Assembly (NCBI GenBank): GCA_023512835.1
Contig: CM042092.1
Location: forward strand, 3,869,293-3,933,292
Length of the DNA: 64,000 nucleotides
Direction: 5' to 3'
Origin: Taxillus chinensis
Lineage: Eukaryota; Streptophyta; Magnoliopsida; Santalales; Loranthaceae
Shown here: one piece after another, positions 47,835 to 61,933 of the stretch
Layout: every line of letters begins with the position of its first letter
Position numbering within the stretch: the first letter of the stretch is position 1
Notes under the pieces: generated by a model
Told to the model about the DNA's origin: nothing
The model's input: only the letters and a program-made list of their open reading frames with translations
Database searches by the model: none
Made by a program: the position numbers and the translations under genes

Positions 47835-48134
47835 TTATGTGAGGACCTTCCCTGAGGTATGAGTTATGTTTTATGCATTTGTTTTGCATATGTTGTTTGA
47901 GATGTGGTTTAGCTCGTTGTTGTTGGATCTTGTGAGCCTTTTTGGCTTGTTGTGAGTTGCATTGCACATGTGTGCTTGCTTGGTGATCATGTTGATGATC
48001 ATGTGTTTGTGTTTGGTTGTTGTGCGGTGCTTGAGCTTGAATTTTGCTATGTCCTTTGGGGCATGTGTTTTATTTTCGAGGACGAAAAGTCCTAAGGTGG
48101 GGAGGATGTAATAAAGACTTGTATTTGGGTAATT
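47835..48134 (+). mobile_element. Element 2 remnant in copy 2: internal end, polypurine tract and 28 bp of LTR
   Basis: Same sequence as 11773-12069 of copy 1, including the polypurine tract GGTGGGGAGGA. The LTR start (TGTAATAAAGACTTG) stops after about 28 bp at the joint with the third NCED flank copy. This shows that element 2 was already in place before the 36-kb duplication. Confidence 0.85.
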
Positions 48135-49981
48135 TCTAAGCTCGGTTTCGACCGGAAAGCTCAGAGCGGTTTTTCCTTCTTTGTCACTTTTTGTGACCGA
48201 GAATAAAAATTAATGTCTGTAACATTACCTTTTTCCTTTTTAAACTTTTGTGGGCATGTTCTCATGCTTCTTATCCTTAAATAATATTCAACTCAATTTA
48301 AAAAAAAAAACTCTCTTGTCGTGGTCATACACTTTTTTGAGACTTCTAATTCTCTCTATCTACAAATAATTTTTAGGGAAATTATTTTGTTTGGTATCTA
48401 TTGGGTAATTATTTTTGAAAATAATTGGTTAAAGATGAATTAAAAATTATTCATTTTTATAATTGTATTTTTAAAATAAGTAAATTTTGCAATTATTTTT
48501 AAAATTTATTTTTAACTATTTTACATCTAAATTTAATTTTGATAAGATACGATTAATAGTCTTTTTTCTTTCTTTTTTTTTTTTTTTATTACTTAGATGT
48601 ATAATATTATATTTTTATGAAATCTAATTTTAAAAATATAATCTTTTAAAAATATTTTTTTTCTTATTAAAAAATATTTCTAAATTTAAATTCAACAAAA
48701 ACTTCAATAAATAAAAAGTAAAATATATAAATGTAACCAACAAACCCATACAATTTATTTTTAAGCAATATAATTTTAAAATTATTTTTGAAAACAACCT
48801 CCCAAAATAAAAATTACATTACAACCACTTTATAGTTTAATCAAAATAATATTATACCAATGAAAATACAAAAATTTTACGAGACAATTTCACATTAAAA
48901 AAACGTAAATTAAGTAGTGATAATGATGCAGGGCTGATACTTTTTCCAATAATAGTTTTTTTTAAAGGTCGTACAGGTAAAATCATTATTTGAATACCGG
49001 ATGTTACTTAATAATAAAAAAAACCAAATTCGATGTATTTTACTTCTCTAGCCCATTTTGTCGGTTTCTCACCCACAACATAGAGTTTCCATATGACACG
49101 TGATAAAATGATGGTTCGAGTGTCAAACATTTTTGAGAGACAAGCCTCCGAAAGATCTTGTGTATCGCCCAAAGTATTCTATATGATGTAGTAACTTTTT
49201 TTTTTGTATTTTATACGGTGTAATAACTTTTTTTTTAGTTAGAATATTTTGAATGGATTAGGTAAAGATATAATTAAAATTATATTTGATTAAAATTTTC
49301 TATATTATATTAATTAAAGGTATATCTAAAATAATAATAAAAAAAGTAAAATTTTATTTTTACTTTTGCTTTAGTTTTAATCAAAGATATAATGTCATCA
49401 ATTAATTTTAATTTTATGCTTATTCCGCCTGTGTCTCCTCGTGACCTCCTCCTCCCTATGCGTCGCTCCCCTTCCCCCATTACTCACCTTCATAGCCCCA
49501 TAGCTCCCCCCCAACCACAATCCCATCGCACACCGCTTGCGCGTTGACCCTCTACATCGTCCACCCTCCCCCGCGTGTTCCCCCCCCCCCCCCCCTTTTT
49601 CTTTCCTTGTGTTGCCCTCCTTCCTGGACCGCAATGACGATCCCATGGCCTCTGGCCTCCTCCCTCGTTCAGCATTATCCCTCTCCCTAGCAGCAAATCC
49701 ATGGCCTACTCCCGCCTCAACAAAAATCACTAACCACACTATTAGGGATTTGGGATTTGTGGAATATGTAGGGTGACGGTAAATTGGAAAAAATGATACT
49801 TATGTAAAGAAAAAGATGGTGTATCATTAGTTAAAGCCTCACTGTAAGAAGTTAAATATAACTTTAGCTAGTCAATTTAACTTATTAGCATTGGATATGT
49901 TTTTCACAATAATGCTTACTTCACTCTTTCGGCTTCTTTTGGTAATTTTTTATATTTACAATAATGTCTTCTTCACTTTTT
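48135..49981 (+). repeat. Third copy of the NCED 3' flank, without gene or gag
   Basis: This stretch is homologous to 8704-10505 and to the matching flank of copy 2 (about 44806-46572), starting at the shared CTAAGCTC about 220 bp past the NCED stop. At its right end all three copies share CTTCTTCAC plus a T run. Copies 1 and 2 then enter gag, while this copy continues into unrelated AT-rich DNA. It has its own long C run near 49580 and keeps a segment that copy 2 has lost, so it is not a simple recent copy of the copy-2 flank. Confidence 0.9.
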
Positions 49982-50572
49982 TTGCCATTTTTATTTCTAA
50001 AATTTTTCCATCTCGCAAATATAAAATTTAAACCAAAAACATCACCACAGTGAAGATGTGTGCCTCTACTATCATGATATGCACAAAATGCTTTTTTTTA
50101 ATCGACTTAATAAAAACAAAAAATAAAACCTCCTCTCTTTATTCTCTCACAAGTAAAAAAATTTAAGAAAATACAAAAGAAAGTAAGAGAGAAAATATGG
50201 TTTTCATCAGAATATCTAGCCTATTGGAAAAACTATTATTGAAGTTTTTTGTATTTGTAAAACTTGATATCATAAAAGCTTTATCGTTGGTATGGAGATT
50301 CTAACTCCTCATATGTAATAATCATAATTAACTTTTTTATGTTTAAATGGCTATTATAAGATTAAATTTTTTATATATCTTTTGATAATATTTTGGCCTA
50401 GACATCCCTATTTAGCTCATAAATCAAGATAATGTTTCATTTTATGTCTTAATTGATTTATTTTGTTATTTCGAATATTATCTCCTCCCTATTTTCTATT
50501 TTCCCATTTTCCTTTTATTTCTTTATTTTATTCATAGGGGGGCTTTAACCTCCTATTTTATCTTCCTCTTAA
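49982..50572. other. AT-rich intergenic
   Basis: Sequence that follows the third NCED flank where copies 1 and 2 have gag. It may be the original downstream neighbour. No gene or repeat recognised. Confidence 0.5.
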
Positions 50573-51227
50573 GAGCACTCTAACGCTGTTTTGTATTTTA
50601 TCTTCACATGTGAATAATTTTTTACATATAAAGAGTCATTTTTCATATTTAACTCCAACACTCTTATCTATTTTATCTGTATTTATATTAAAATAATAAT
50701 TATTTAATATGTATTTTCTCTTTCCCCCATTCAACACGCACAGACCCCATCACCATCTCTGCGCAGCCGCCTCCCTCACCCCGTTGCACAGCCACCTCCC
50801 TCACCTCCGTTCATTGTCGCCTGGTCGCGTAGCAGCTCCCCTCCCCCGTTCGATGGCACCACACCCTCCCCCGTCTGATGGCACCACACCCTCCCCCGTC
50901 GCGCACAGTCGTGCCCTCCCTTGGCCGGCATCGCCCTCCTTTCCGACGGTATCCCATCCGATGAAGCCAGAGACATCCATCCGATGAAACTAGCTGGATC
51001 TGTGGAGGCGACAAGAGAGAGAGATAGAGAGAACGGGAGATAAGAGTTGAGGAGAGAGAAAAAAACTTTAAAAATAATAAAATAAGATGTGAATAATGAA
51101 CAGTAAAATTTGAAGAGTCACTATAACATTTTTCAGATATAGAGAGCCATGTGAAGAGTTTGTTGGAGCATATATTTGTACTTTTACTCTTTACATGTAG
51201 ATAATAAAGACTGTGTTGGAGTTACTC
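50573..51227. mobile_element. MITE, PIF/Harbinger-like, with GC-rich core
   Basis: TIRs begin GAGCACTCTAACGC (left) and GAGTAACTCCAACAC (right, minus strand), with TAA on both sides (50570-50572 and 51228-51230). Similarity continues inward (TTTTATCTTCACATG against TTATTATCTACATG). The core at about 50730-50960 is C-rich with a tandem GATGGCACCACACCCTCCCC unit. Open frames in the core are compositional. Confidence 0.85.
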
Positions 51228-51337
51228 TAATAATTCATTTTATTAATTAAGGTAGATAACTGTAAATATCTATATTTTAGGTATTAGTGGTAGATAACTC
51301 TAATAATTCATTTTATTCTTTGGACTATAGCTATTTG

Positions 51338-52487
51338 GACGGTGACATGGTTGTCGATGTCAGTGTTTTGACATTAGTTAGGCTCGATCCGGAGCTGGAG
51401 CTCTGAGTGGCTCATTTATTGATTTTTCAGAAGTTTATTGGTTGACCATGCATATGAGCGATCATTGGAGTTTGAAAAACATCGAGATAGTGATGTGCTC
51501 ATCATTTTGAACATTTTAACTGTGATTGAGCTCAATTTGGAGTTTGTAATTATTTATTTCTAGAAATTTTTTGTTGTAATTTCCATATAAGTATAAATGG
51601 TTAGAGGAGAGAGAGAATGTAGCCACATTCATCGTTTAGGTTGTGTGAAGAGAGCTTAGAGCTTAGAGGTGTAATAACCCAAGTCTCCCATAGCACGATA
51701 TTATCTAGTTCAGCGCTCAAGTCCAATCCCCAATTTTGTTCTTGACAGTACCACATAGGCACCCCAAAAGGCCTCGTGCCAGGAGAGGTTTCTACGGCTT
51801 CTTAAGAGGCATACTTCGTTTTCCTCCCTAGCCGATGTAGGACTTGGAAAGTCCTCAGACTCCACAATCCACCCCTCTTAGAGGCCCACATCCCCATGAG
51901 ACTATGGCACACCGACCCGGTCTCTAGCTCTGATACCATCTGTAACATCCCAAGTCTCCCATAGCACGATATTGTCTAGTTCAGGGCCTAAGCCCAATCC
52001 CCAATTTTTTCCTGCCAGTGCCACACAGGCACCCTAAAAGGTCTCATGCCGGGAGAGGTCTCTACACCCTCTCAAGAGGCACACTTCGTACTCCTCCCAA
52101 ACCGATGTGGGACTTGCAAAATCCTCAGACTCCATGGGAGGTTTGGATTTTGGGCGATTTGGAGCGATCCAAGCATTGGATTAGCTTTCAAGTGTTGCTA
52201 GAAGATGGTGGAGGCTTTCCTTCCAGGAGGACATTGCCTATTGGTACTCTCATGTACGATTGTAGTATGTTTGTTTGTATATCTATCTTGTGATATACCG
52301 TATTGTATGATAATATGGTGGTGTTGTACATGATTAGTCGTGATATATGATTATACTGGGTGATATGTTGGGACAACACCCATGGTTTTGTCTATTTCGC
52401 TATTTGTCATTAATCCCTTGACCTTTTAGGTGTGGACAAGGGAAAGTTGCATTCTCGGTTCTAAGTTCTTGGAATTAGGGCATGACA
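51338..52487 (+). mobile_element. Diverged LTR of the 12042 family, split by a TRIM
   Basis: The left part, 51338-51669, follows the order of the LTR at 12042 (TTTGGACGGT, GTCGATGT, TTTATTGGTTGAC, GTGCTCATCATTT). The right part, 52136-52487, follows its end (GGAGGCTTTCCTTCCAGGAGGA, CCCTTGACCT, ATGACA). The first few tens of bases of the LTR are missing. It is clearly older than the LTR pair at 12-17 kb. Confidence 0.75.
51670..52135 (-). mobile_element. TRIM retrotransposon (second family), inside an LTR
   Basis: Two LTRs of about 195 bp, 51670-51866 and 51941-52135, both start TGTAA-A-CCCAAGTCTCCC and run to CCTCAGACTCCA. The internal region is 74 bp. On the minus strand a primer-binding site TGGTATCAGAGC lies beside the right LTR and a purine tract AAGAGGGGTGG beside the left one. 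The right LTR lacks the final CA and no clean target duplication was found. Confidence 0.85.
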
Positions 52488-52489
52488 AT

Positions 52490-53072
52490 AAGTCTTTTTC
52501 TATCAGGATTATCATTATAATATTCATTTTCTTATGTTGGTGAGCAACTTATTATTATTCAAATGTTATCGTTATGTGTTATTTATATTGACTATATTGT
52601 GATGAATCATATGATGTTTAATCTTACTATATCATGTCTTATATTTGGAGAAAGTAAGTTTATAAGTGGCGCCAGAAAGACTTCTAATGCATTTACTAAA
52701 GAATATTACTGAAAGGTGTCAATCCATTCGGCAATATGTTATGTTATGATATTTGGAAACTAAACCTGAATGTTACAATATCCAAACATAATTTTGATCT
52801 CTATAAGATTTTTATAAATTATATTCTCCTTATGATATAAACATTATGTTTGATGTGCAACTCCATGAAATCTCCTATGTTATGTTACTCATTACAATAT
52901 GATATTTCTTTTGTCATGCCTTATTATTATAAATTTCTATGTTTACTTTTATCCTTTTATGTTTAACATTATTTTGTTATTTAAGCTCACATCTTTCATT
53001 ATTATTTTTCAATCCCAAATAATTAAAGGAAATAAAGATATTAGGATAAGAAAGAAAAGTTTTGTAGACTAA
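52490..53072. other. AT-rich intergenic
   Basis: No gene or repeat recognised. Confidence 0.5.
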
Positions 53073-53752
53073 GAGCACTCATAGTGAGCTCAATAAAATT
53101 TATAAAATAGCTAAAAAAATAGCTAAAGCATTAAAAACAGTCCTGTAATGGACTCAACAAATCTACAATATATTTAGCCAATATCTATTTGGCTAATCCA
53201 ATTTGTTGAGTCATTTAAACTAGCTATTTATTATTTCTAAATAAAATATTCAATGCAAACACGCAAACAATTGTCACCATCTATCATATCACTCTTGACT
53301 CCAGTTGCATCTCACTCTCCTGGTGACGACAATAGATTTGTTCGTATATGACAATAGATTTAGTACATCAGACCCGCTTTACCTAGAGGATGCCCACCAT
53401 AAACCTGTAACGCAGCAAAGGAGAGAGATCTGGGGGGAAGGAGCGGTAGCACGGTGGGTGAGAGAGATCTAAGGGGAGGGGCGGCATGGCAAGGAGAGAG
53501 ATCCAAGGGGAGGGTCAGTAGTGCAATGGCTGGGGAGAGAGATTCGGAGGGGAGGGGGCGGCGGGGGAGAGATAACTGTGAGGGAGAGAGAGTGCAGTGT
53601 AGCAGGGGAGAAACGCAACGGAGAGAGAATAATAAAATAGAAAAAATGTTAGTGAACCCATTATTTTAGGATGTGAAAAATAGTTAAATTTATAAAAGGT
53701 AAATATTTAATTAAATTATAGCTAAAATATGTTGAGGTCATTTTGAATACTC
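53073..53752. mobile_element. MITE, PIF/Harbinger-like, with purine-rich core
   Basis: TIRs begin GAGCACTCATAGTGAGCTC (left) and GAGTATTCAAAATGACCTC (right, minus strand), with TAA on both sides (53070-53072 and 53753-53755). The core at about 53400-53630 is rich in GGAGAGAGAT and GGGGAGGG phrases. Frames there are compositional. Confidence 0.82.
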
Positions 53753-53755
53753 TAA

Positions 53756-55190
53756 GCTTATGTTAGCTTGAATGTTTTGTTGTAATATTGAGTTATAAAC
53801 ACTTAGTCTCTAAACCTCTATACCCTACCATATTGGATTGGATTTAATGTAATAACTAAAGGTTTAACAACGTGTACTTAATTTTACTAATGCATCTGAT
53901 CTAGAGTCCTGAATTTGAGAAAGTTACAAAAACTCACCCTTAATAGCTTTTCCATTTGTCATTACTTTTTCCTTCTTGAGATTGTTGTCGATCGGCATTG
54001 CGCAATCACAACCCATAATGCTAGATTTCCAAAGAAAGACAGTCTTTTGGGGTTACAGTTTTTTGGTATGATTAAGGATATGTATATATGTTGTTTTAAT
54101 TAGTAAAATGACCTGACCCTTCATTTTAGGGAATTGATATAACTTGTATTTGAACTATTTTTATTTGTTTGGTTTAGATTGGATGAAATATTTCGATTAT
54201 TTTATTTTTTATTTAATGCTTTTTAATTGGTTAGCCAATAATTGACTAATTGAAATCTTTTAGATTATTGTCAAAATAGGGAGTTAAGAGATTAAACCTA
54301 GGCAAATTAATACAGGGGATTATATAAGAGGTGAAACACATATATGGACTTGTATAATATGTAAATCACTTGTTAGCATGTAAAGAGAAATGAGGACAAT
54401 AAGGAAGATTCAAATTCATGACTCCAAGAAAAATTAGCTAGTTTATCAACCCGTAAAGAAAGACTCAAATTCATAACTCCAAGAACAATAAGGACATTCT
54501 ATTGCCATGATTTGAAGTTCGTGCCGTTCAATATGAGAATTGAATTAAAACTTGCGGAGACGTTCACAATAGAAGAGATAACTGAACTGAGAACAAAATA
54601 TGCTCACATAAGTCCTTAATCCAAAATCTTTAACAATAAATTCAAATAATGGTGAAAACCCCATTTCAAGATACCGGGTACTCTATTAATATTTTATCTT
54701 TAGACAAATTATTAACTTGTAATTAATATATTGGCATAGTAAATAAATACTGACAATAAAAAAAATTAGACAATAAATCTTCATTTGAGCTGATTTATTA
54801 TTAATATGTAAATCAAATAATTATCACACATTTATTACCACATATATGAATGTAATCATATTAGATATGAATATTCCTTTGAGCCGACCAACACCCAACA
54901 TCCATACAATTAACCTTTTATATTTTAAAATTAATTAATTTTCCATAAGAGAGATCACTTTAGTGACATGTTGCAAAAATTAATTTGTCTTATAATATAT
55001 ATTCTGAATAAACCAATATTTAAATTTACAATTATTTTACAGAATATGCCAATACTTAATACTATTTTGGCCTAAAAAATGTACTTATACCATTTTTCAT
55101 GCTTATAACGGATTGAAATATATATTATTCCTTTTCTCAATTTTGAGTAATTTAATTTTATTAAATTAAAGTTTAGATAATATATGTATA
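53756..55190. other. AT-rich intergenic
   Basis: No gene supported. Two similar stretches near 54400-54490 (ATTCAAATTCATGACTCCAAGAA and a variant) form a small imperfect direct repeat. Confidence 0.5.
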
Positions 55191-55193
55191 TTA

Positions 55194-55575
55194 GAGCATT
55201 CACATCAGTTCCATCTTTTCTATTCCTATTTTGATGGATGTACAGTATAAATTTAAAGATATTTAAAAAATTACATGCACCAGGTCCTCCATCTCTATCT
55301 CTATATAATAAATTATAATTTGTTATTTTGTATTTAATATTTTTTTAATCTTATCTATTTATTACAACCGATTAAAAATACACATATAACAAGAAATATA
55401 TTTAAAAAATATTTGGAGGATGAATAGTAATCCTCCAAATATAGAGATTCTCTCTCCAATCTCTATTTTTATTCTCTAAATTTTAAAGTTTGAAGGACCT
55501 GATGTGGGGTATTTTTTTTCAAAATTTAAAATTTTCCCTAAATTTTAGAGTTTGAAGGACCTAGTGTGGATGCTC
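55194..55575. mobile_element. MITE, PIF/Harbinger-like, 382 bp
   Basis: TIRs begin GAGCATTCACATCAGTTCC (left) and GAGCATCCACACTAGGTCC (right, minus strand), flanked by TTA at 55191-55193 and 55576-55578. This member has no GC-rich core. An internal phrase around TTTGAAGGACCT is repeated at 55490 and 55550. Confidence 0.88.
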
Positions 55576-56043
55576 TTACAATATGCTGCAACTTCAAATA
55601 CCAAAAATAATTTTAGACAAACCCATATTTGAAATACCAAATTTGAACAAATTTTCCAAGTAGAATCTAAACTAAATATAAAACATATTCTGACAAAAAA
55701 GTCTAAAATATGGGCAGAAAACTGTATGAAATCTCTCTATTCGAAAATCGAATCAATAGTCCAAGATGGACTCCATTGCTGCCTCCAGTTTCTCTAAAAA
55801 CTGCATCCAGATTCTCTTCCAAATCAACACGTTTGAATTTTCTTTGGAGGATGACTCTCTCTCTTTGTCTACCAATGGGATATAGACAATACGTTCTAGA
55901 TGCGCACAATATGGGGACTCACCGTGTGAATATATATAAAAGTTAATTTTAATTAACTTTTTATTATTTCTGATTAAACTCATTAGCTAATAAAATAATA
56001 AACCGATCTCTACACATTAGTACTCATATTTTTATTAGATACT

Positions 56044-56128
56044 ATTTGGAAATTATGTCCCACATAGGAAGAAAAATGAGAAGTCAAGAATCTTATATGG
56101 TAAAGCAGATCTAAAATGTCACACATGT
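56044..56128 (-). mobile_element. Fragment of a TRIM LTR
   Basis: Matches the left part of the solo LTR at 5385 (GGAAATT-TGTCCCA, TTATATGGTAAA-CAGA, TAAAAT-TCACA) and then breaks off into small tandem copies of ATGTCACACATGTA. Truncated. Confidence 0.6.
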
Positions 56129-56274
56129 AGAATAAAAACATAATAATAGAATATCACACATGTAGCTTATGTAAAATGTCACACATGTACTTTATTATTA
56201 ATGTACAATATTATACATGTAGCTTATATGATTGTTAAAATTTAATAGTAGAATGACCCTTATTTAAGGGAATG

Positions 56275-57952
56275 TGTTGAGATTTGATGCATGCACTATT
56301 CACGGGAAGCGGTATTGAAGATAAAGCCCATGACATGTCTTGCTTTGATAAACAAGCCTTCTGCTTCGTCTAGAAGTCTTTCCATTTATTTACTTTCCTT
56401 TATTTAATTTGCATTAATATTTTCTTTTATTTACTTTTCTTTATTTAATTCGTATTAGGGTTATTTTAGTATTTTACCTTAGTTTCCTAATTATAATAGG
56501 TTTCCAATTCCTAGTTACTAGCTTGCGTATAAATAGGCTTTGTCTATGACAATTTATGTATTCATATTTTTGGCTATTGGCAATTATAAACTCTCATGTT
56601 AGAGGTATATACTTATTTTCGACTTTTTCAGTTAATTACTTGAATTGCTTGGGCTAGAGTTTGGGTATTCGGTTATCCTTCTCTAGATTGTTGTTGGATC
56701 CTAATCAAGGTCCTCAACAATTTGGTGCTTTCATTGAGAGATCCTAATTAAGATTTTTCAATTTTATCTCGCGTTCTTCATCAATAATGACAAAGGAGGC
56801 GGCAAGGACGAACAGGCAATGGTTCGAAGCCCTGAAAAATTCCATGACAGAGCTTTCGACAACTTTAGCAAAGATGGTTCGATTCCAAGATAGAATTAAT
56901 CAAAAAATTGATCGATTATTCACATACAAGGGAAAAAATCTTATGGAATGCAAAGGAATTCAAGGAGATGACCGTAGGTCACGACAAACTTCACAGGAGG
57001 TGAAAGATATTTCAAGCATTGAAGATGAACCATGTTTTCAGAGCTCACATGGATCACAACGTGAGGCTGAGTTCCTATCTAGTGACTTGTCTAAAGGGAT
57101 TGATGACCCAACTCCAACTTCAGAGTTCTTGATTCCTCTGATTTCCTCTACCGTGGTGAATGATGCCCAAGTCAAAGTCAACAAGGCCGTCACCATTGAA
57201 GAGTCTCTCAACAACATGATGTTTGTCTTTGATGATGCCCAGTTAGGTGGTGCCCTCAACGCAAGGCGCATCCAATTTATAATTGTTCCCAACAACGTGG
57301 CCTTCATAATTGGACCAATTGATGCTCAACCCTCTTAGGCCACGACTTTCTGTTATCACTCTTTGCCATTCCTATTTGCAAAAGTGTTCCACAAGCCAGA
57401 GATGTGGGTAGAACTCACAATAGATTCGAGATCTACTTCGTTTTTGTTTTTGCAGGAGTCTAATTTTGTGACAGTGAGGCAGGAGATTCACACAATGAAG
57501 GAAGTCCGAAAATTTATAAAGGATTATGGGTTTCTGGGATTAATGGGGCGTTCTACTTTGGATGTAGAACAGTTTCCCCAATTTTCCCTTGAGGACAAGG
57601 GAAGTTTCGAAGGGTAGGGGATTGTTGAGATTTGATGCATGCACTATTCATGGGAAGCAGTATTGAAGGTGAAGCCCACGACATGTCTTGCCTTGATAAA
57701 CAAGTTTCCTGCTTCGTCTAGAAGTCTTTCCATTTATTTACTTTCTTTTATTTAATTTGCATTAGTATTTCCTTTTATTTACTTTTCTTTATTTAATTCG
57801 TATTAGGGTTATTTTAGTATTTTACCTTAGTTTCCTAATTGTAATAGGTTTCTAATTCCTAGTTACTAGCTTGCCTATAAATAGGCTTTGTCAATGTCGC
57901 AGGTTTCATCTTCAATACCGCTTCCCATGAATAGTGCATGCATCAAATCTCA
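56275..57952 (+). mobile_element. Small non-autonomous LTR retrotransposon with rearranged 3' LTR
   Basis: The 5' LTR, 56275-56719, runs from TGTTGAG to CTCAACA. It is followed by the primer-site region TTTGGTGCTTTCATTGAGAG and an internal region of only about 0.9 kb. A purine tract AAGGGTAGGGGA precedes the 3' LTR at 57623. That LTR breaks off near 57898 and is completed by an inverted copy of the LTR start (57903-57952). GAATG flanks the whole on both sides (56270-56274 and 57953-57957). Confidence 0.88.
56787..57338 (+). pseudogene. Gag-like remnant frame of the small LTR element
   Basis: A 183-codon frame starting 67 bp after the 5' LTR, beginning MTKEAARTNRQWFEALKNSM with a coiled-coil-like, polar N-terminus (LAKMVRFQDRINQKIDRL). 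The position fits the start of gag, but there is no zinc knuckle, protease or polymerase. A second short frame at 57363-57617 has no recognised motif. It is probably the residue of an internally deleted element, though the open frame could still be translated. Confidence 0.5.
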
Positions 57953-57957
57953 GAATG

Positions 57958-59384
57958 TTTGGTAAATATGAAGGAGGGGGGTGACCGTTGTAGAAGAGGG
58001 AAAAGGGGGTGAGATGAAAAGAAGGGAGGTACGAGTTTGCATAAAAACAATCTTTAGATTCTGTCTCGCACAAGTTTTTTGGAGTCAATAAACTTCAAAT
58101 TGGATAAAATTTGGATATGTTGGAGGTCCAAGAGTCAATAAATCAAAAAAATTTAGGATTACCTAATATTGAGAAGGTTAGTTTCAAAATTGAGAAGGGT
58201 GGTGTTACTAACAAGCAGGGTGTGCAGTTGCACACCCTAAATTTTTTTTAAATTTCTTTTATAATTAAAACATAAAAAATCTGTGGAGGAAAAAAATAAA
58301 AATAAAAAACATGAACAATGTAGTCTCACATCCCGCACACCCTTCGCTCCTCCTTCCTGCCGAGTGTCAACGACTTAATCTCCTCCTAATTCTTCGATTC
58401 TTTCTCCGGACAAACACTAAGACACGGTTAGTATTACCCACCGTATTTGGTAATTTGCTTCCTCTTTTTTTTTTTTAAATTCCAGTCATAAATTTATTTT
58501 TACTAATTAATAATTTACTATTCTATTATTCAATTGAAAATTTAAAATTTGGATTATCAGGCCCGTTTGTTTAGATGATATTATTTTTAAAAATTATGGA
58601 TCCAAGATGAATTTATAATTATTTGTAGGCGATAAAAATTCATTTAGACTTATAGCTTTTTAAAAATAAACATGTTTTTTAAAAAAACATAAATTAACCA
58701 AACATATTTTGATTTAGGAAATTTTAAAATGTATAAATATTTAAAGACTTTATAACTAAGAAAATTTAATAACATTTTATGTAATATTTTTTATGAGTTT
58801 AAATTTAAGTTTTATAAATTATAATAAATATTAAATACCCTGCCGCTAGGAGTTGTGTTATATTTTGTTTGTTGTATTCATTTAGTGATATTTAGAGAAA
58901 ATATTGGGTTCTATCACAGTTGTTGTGATTTTTAGTTTAATTTCTACTTTCATATATGTTTGAAGGGGATTATTTTTGTACAAGATTAATCCCGAAATAG
59001 TTAGTTTGTTTTTTATATTTCCATGTGTCCGTTCTTTCTTGTGCCTTTTCCTCCTTCTCACCCATCGTATCCTTTTTTCGTACATATTATTGTTCCATTA
59101 CGACATTTGACATGTGGGATATGGAATGAGACGGATATATTCACGTTCCTTCGATTAATACATTATTTGATGAAATGAATATAATAATTAAATCTTAATT
59201 AAGATAGGACATATATGCATGCATTTCTTTGTGTTTTGTTTTCACGTTTTTTGGAATTTGATTTTTGATTAATTTGAATTCAAGACTAAAAAAAATTATA
59301 TATAGTTTTAATTTCATAACGGAAATCATAATTTTTTAAAATTATGTTTGGCATACATTTTTGGTATTATTTAAATAAATTAGG
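57958..59384. other. AT-rich intergenic
   Basis: No gene or repeat recognised beyond A/T runs. Confidence 0.5.
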
Positions 59385-61900
<2,516 letters not shown>

Positions 61901-61933
61901 GGATTTAGAAAATGCTAACTAATTAAGTAATTT

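Larger units (their letters stand above)
36117..48134 (+). repeat. Segmental duplication, copy 2 (contains NCED copy 2)
   Basis: Second copy of the block at 1-12069. Its right end is abrupt: at about 48134 the LTR-start sequence gives way to a further copy of the NCED 3' flank instead of continuing as in copy 1. The left end cannot be fixed because copy 1 leaves the window there. In copy 2 the homology sits directly inside a Ty1/copia integrase fragment that is interrupted by a solo LTR at 35387-36045. Confidence 0.95.

Noticed and set aside
44806..49981. The repeated NCED 3' flank as the LTRs of a retrotransposon containing gag
   Set aside because: It brackets gag in copy 2, but there is no TG...CA edge, no primer site between flank and gag, and gag starts mid-domain. 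Copy 1 shows a different, real LTR after the purine tract.
50709..51014. Open frames in the GC-rich MITE core
   Set aside because: Compositional; no protein motif, and the stretch lies between terminal inverted repeats.
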